A DNA stretch of 64,000 nt from Saccharibacillus sp. CPCC 101409 (GTDB lineage: Bacteria > Bacillota > Bacilli > Paenibacillales > Paenibacillaceae), in contig NZ_JAULSA010000010.1 of assembly GCF_030518235.1 (NCBI RefSeq), positions 62,001 to 126,000 of the forward strand, written 5' to 3'. The notes beneath the pieces are model-generated. The model made no database searches. It was not told the DNA's origin and worked only from the letters and a program-made list of their open reading frames with translations. Each line of letters starts with the position of its first letter. Positions within the stretch are counted from its first letter, which is position 1. This document shows, one piece after another, positions 62,844-64,000 of the stretch. The translations under genes and the position numbers were made by a program.

Positions 62844-63632
62844 TTACAGGGCTTTGACCATTCCTCCGTCGACTAGCAGCGACTGTCCGGTGACATACGT
62901 ATTGGCGAACGAGCCGTAAAAAGCGGCGATCCGTCCGAACTCGTCGGGCTCCCCCAGACGGCCAAGCGGAATCTGTTTGACATTGTCTTCGCGGACGGTT
63001 TCAACCGGCCTGCCCAGCTTCTTCGCCCGGTCTTCGTCCAGCTCGCGGATCCGGTCGGTCGCGATCTGCCCCGGCGCCACCGTATTGATCAGGATACGGT
63101 CCGCCGCAAGTTCCGACGCGAGGCTTTTGGTCAGCGCTTGCACGCCGGCACGGAATACGTTCGACAAAATAAGCCCGTCGACCGGCTGCTTGATCGAAAC
63201 GGAAGTCACGTTGACGATACGTCCTTCGCCTGCGCGCCGCATGTACGGCAGCGCTTCGCGGATCATCCGGATCGTGCTGAGCAGATTGAGTTCGAATGCG
63301 CTCTGCCAGTCTTCGTCGGACATATCGCCGAAGCCTCCCCCGGGCGGCCCTCCCGCATTGCACACCAGCACGTCCAGTCCGCCGAACCGCTGCGCCGCTT
63401 CCGCAATCGCCCGCCGCACCTCTTCCTCGCTGCGCACATCCATCACCGCGGCGGTGACGGCCGTTCCCGTCTGTTCGCCTATCATCCGTTTCGCTTCCGA
63501 CAGTTGTTCCTTGCTGCGGCTGGCGATCGTCACGTTCGCGCCTTCGCGCGCAAATTCCAGCGCGGTCGCGCGCCCCAGTCCTTTGCTGGCCGCGGCGACG
63601 AAGACCGACTTGCCTTTCAGCCCCAGATCCAT
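62844..63632 (-). CDS. SDR family protein lacking the usual catalytic Tyr/Lys
   Basis: This 262-aa protein has the Rossmann start AASKGLGRATALEFAREGA, the DVRSEEEV and CNAGGPPGG segments and the C-terminal TGQSLLVDGGM of FabG-like dehydrogenases. Where classical SDRs have YxxxK after the catalytic Ser, it reads LILSNVFRAG, so Tyr is Ser and Lys is Arg. Such divergent SDRs exist; they may have altered chemistry or only bind NAD(P). AAGGAGGA precedes the ATG. It is divergent from the XRE regulator gene. Confidence 0.85.
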   Translation of the reverse strand: MDLGLKGKSVFVAAASKGLGRATALEFAREGANVTIASRSKEQLSEAKRMIGEQTGTAVTAAVMDVRSEEEVRRAIAEAAQRFGGLDVLVCNAGGPPGGGFGDMSDEDWQSAFELNLLSTIRMIREALPYMRRAGEGRIVNVTSVSIKQPVDGLILSNVFRAGVQALTKSLASELAADRILINTVAPGQIATDRIRELDEDRAKKLGRPVETVREDNVKQIPLGRLGEPDEFGRIAAFYGSFANTYVTGQSLLVDGGMVKAL

Positions 63633-63771
63633 GTGCCATTCCTCCTTTTTCCTTCTATTCTCTTATACCCGGACGCTGGCGGAATGTTCGGAAGATTGAT
63701 ACGATGAGACCGGGTTTTCTTTTGCAAATAACGGAGCATCGACCGCCAACCAAGAAAAGGAGAGCGCTCAT

Positions 63772-64000
63772 ATGGATATCGGTTCCTCGATTAGGACGAT
63801 TCGCAAACGCAAAGGGATCACGATCGCCTCGATCTGCGCCGCCACCGGTTTGTCGCAGGGGTTTATGAGCCAGGTGGAAAACAATAAAACGTCGCCTTCC
63901 ATCTCCACGCTGGAGCAGATCGCCGCCGCGCTCGACGTTCCGCTCGCCTATCTGCTGCTGAGACAAGAAGAGCGCATGAAGGTCACCCGGAGGGAAGAAC
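63772..64000 (+). CDS. XRE-family transcriptional regulator (C-terminus outside window)
   Basis: The visible 76 residues form an HTH_3 domain: MDIGSSIRTIRKRKGITIAS, ATGLSQGFMSQVENNKTSPS, then ISTLEQIAAALDVPLAYLL. AAAGGAGA precedes the ATG. Regulators of this type often carry a C-terminal cupin domain, which would lie beyond the edge. It may control the divergent SDR gene. Confidence 0.85.
   Translation, partial: MDIGSSIRTIRKRKGITIASICAATGLSQGFMSQVENNKTSPSISTLEQIAAALDVPLAYLLLRQEERMKVTRREE

Noticed and set aside
1-64000. CRISPR array, tRNA or rRNA genes, prophage
   Set aside because: No regularly spaced repeats, cloverleaf sequences, rRNA stretches or phage structural genes were seen on reading both strands.

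Overview
The window reads as chromosomal DNA of a Gram-positive, GC-rich Bacillota member, most likely Paenibacillaceae (Paenibacillus or Saccharibacillus type). This is inferred from lipobox solute-binding proteins with paired YteP/YtcP-type permeases, YesM/YesN regulators, membrane-bound AraC regulators, strong GGAGG ribosome binding sites and cre- and LexA-like sites of Bacillus type. No rRNA, tRNA, CRISPR array or complete insertion sequence was seen.

Layout. (a) 1-6049, minus strand: sugar ABC importer (two permeases, lipoprotein) followed by a heparinase II/III-type lyase cut by the window edge. (b) 6.3-14.0 kb: AT-rich toxin island with a 1660-aa secreted RHS/YD-repeat protein ending in a DUF3990-like toxin, a probable 89-aa immunity protein, a frameshifted small membrane protein and a 535-aa secreted companion. 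(c) 14.2-25.8 kb: housekeeping genes: YtxH protein, large membrane AraC regulator with a MITE-like palindrome at its 5' end, ccdA-tlpA-msrAB cell-surface methionine repair operon, SUKH-HEAT protein plus DUF1450 protein, ABC-F ATPase, FAH-family enzyme, and a 65-aa gene under a perfect LexA box. (d) 26.0-28.8 kb: BMP-type binding lipoprotein next to a chemoreceptor. (e) 28.9-43.5 kb, minus: glycan operon of importer, GH43, GH3, sensor-type binding protein, YesM, YesN and GH78 rhamnosidase. (f) 43.8-55.7 kb, minus: GH43 remnant, GH28-like enzyme, importer, membrane AraC regulator and a large secreted lyase-like protein. (g) 55.9-64.0 kb: NAD-kinase-like/SPFH pair, esterase, second SUKH-HEAT protein, DHA2 drug exporter, SDR protein and the start of an XRE regulator.

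How the parts work together. Three importers without their own ATPase, intracellular glycosidases or lyases (heparinase-like, GH43, GH3, GH78, GH28) and one secreted lyase-like protein suggest uptake and cytoplasmic breakdown of uronate-, rhamnose- and galactose- or arabinose-containing plant cell-wall oligosaccharides (inference). A YesM/YesN pair with its own binding protein, a membrane AraC regulator and several cre-like sites would provide induction and carbon control. A TTCG pair repeated at 20-bp spacing lies upstream of three of the polysaccharide operons or genes and may be an AraC-type operator.

The best candidates for undescribed biology are the SPFH/NAD-kinase-like gene pair with an altered GGDG motif, the SOS-controlled 65-aa gene, the SUKH-HEAT paralogues and the RHS island. 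All functional statements rest on reading motifs by eye; no database search was run.
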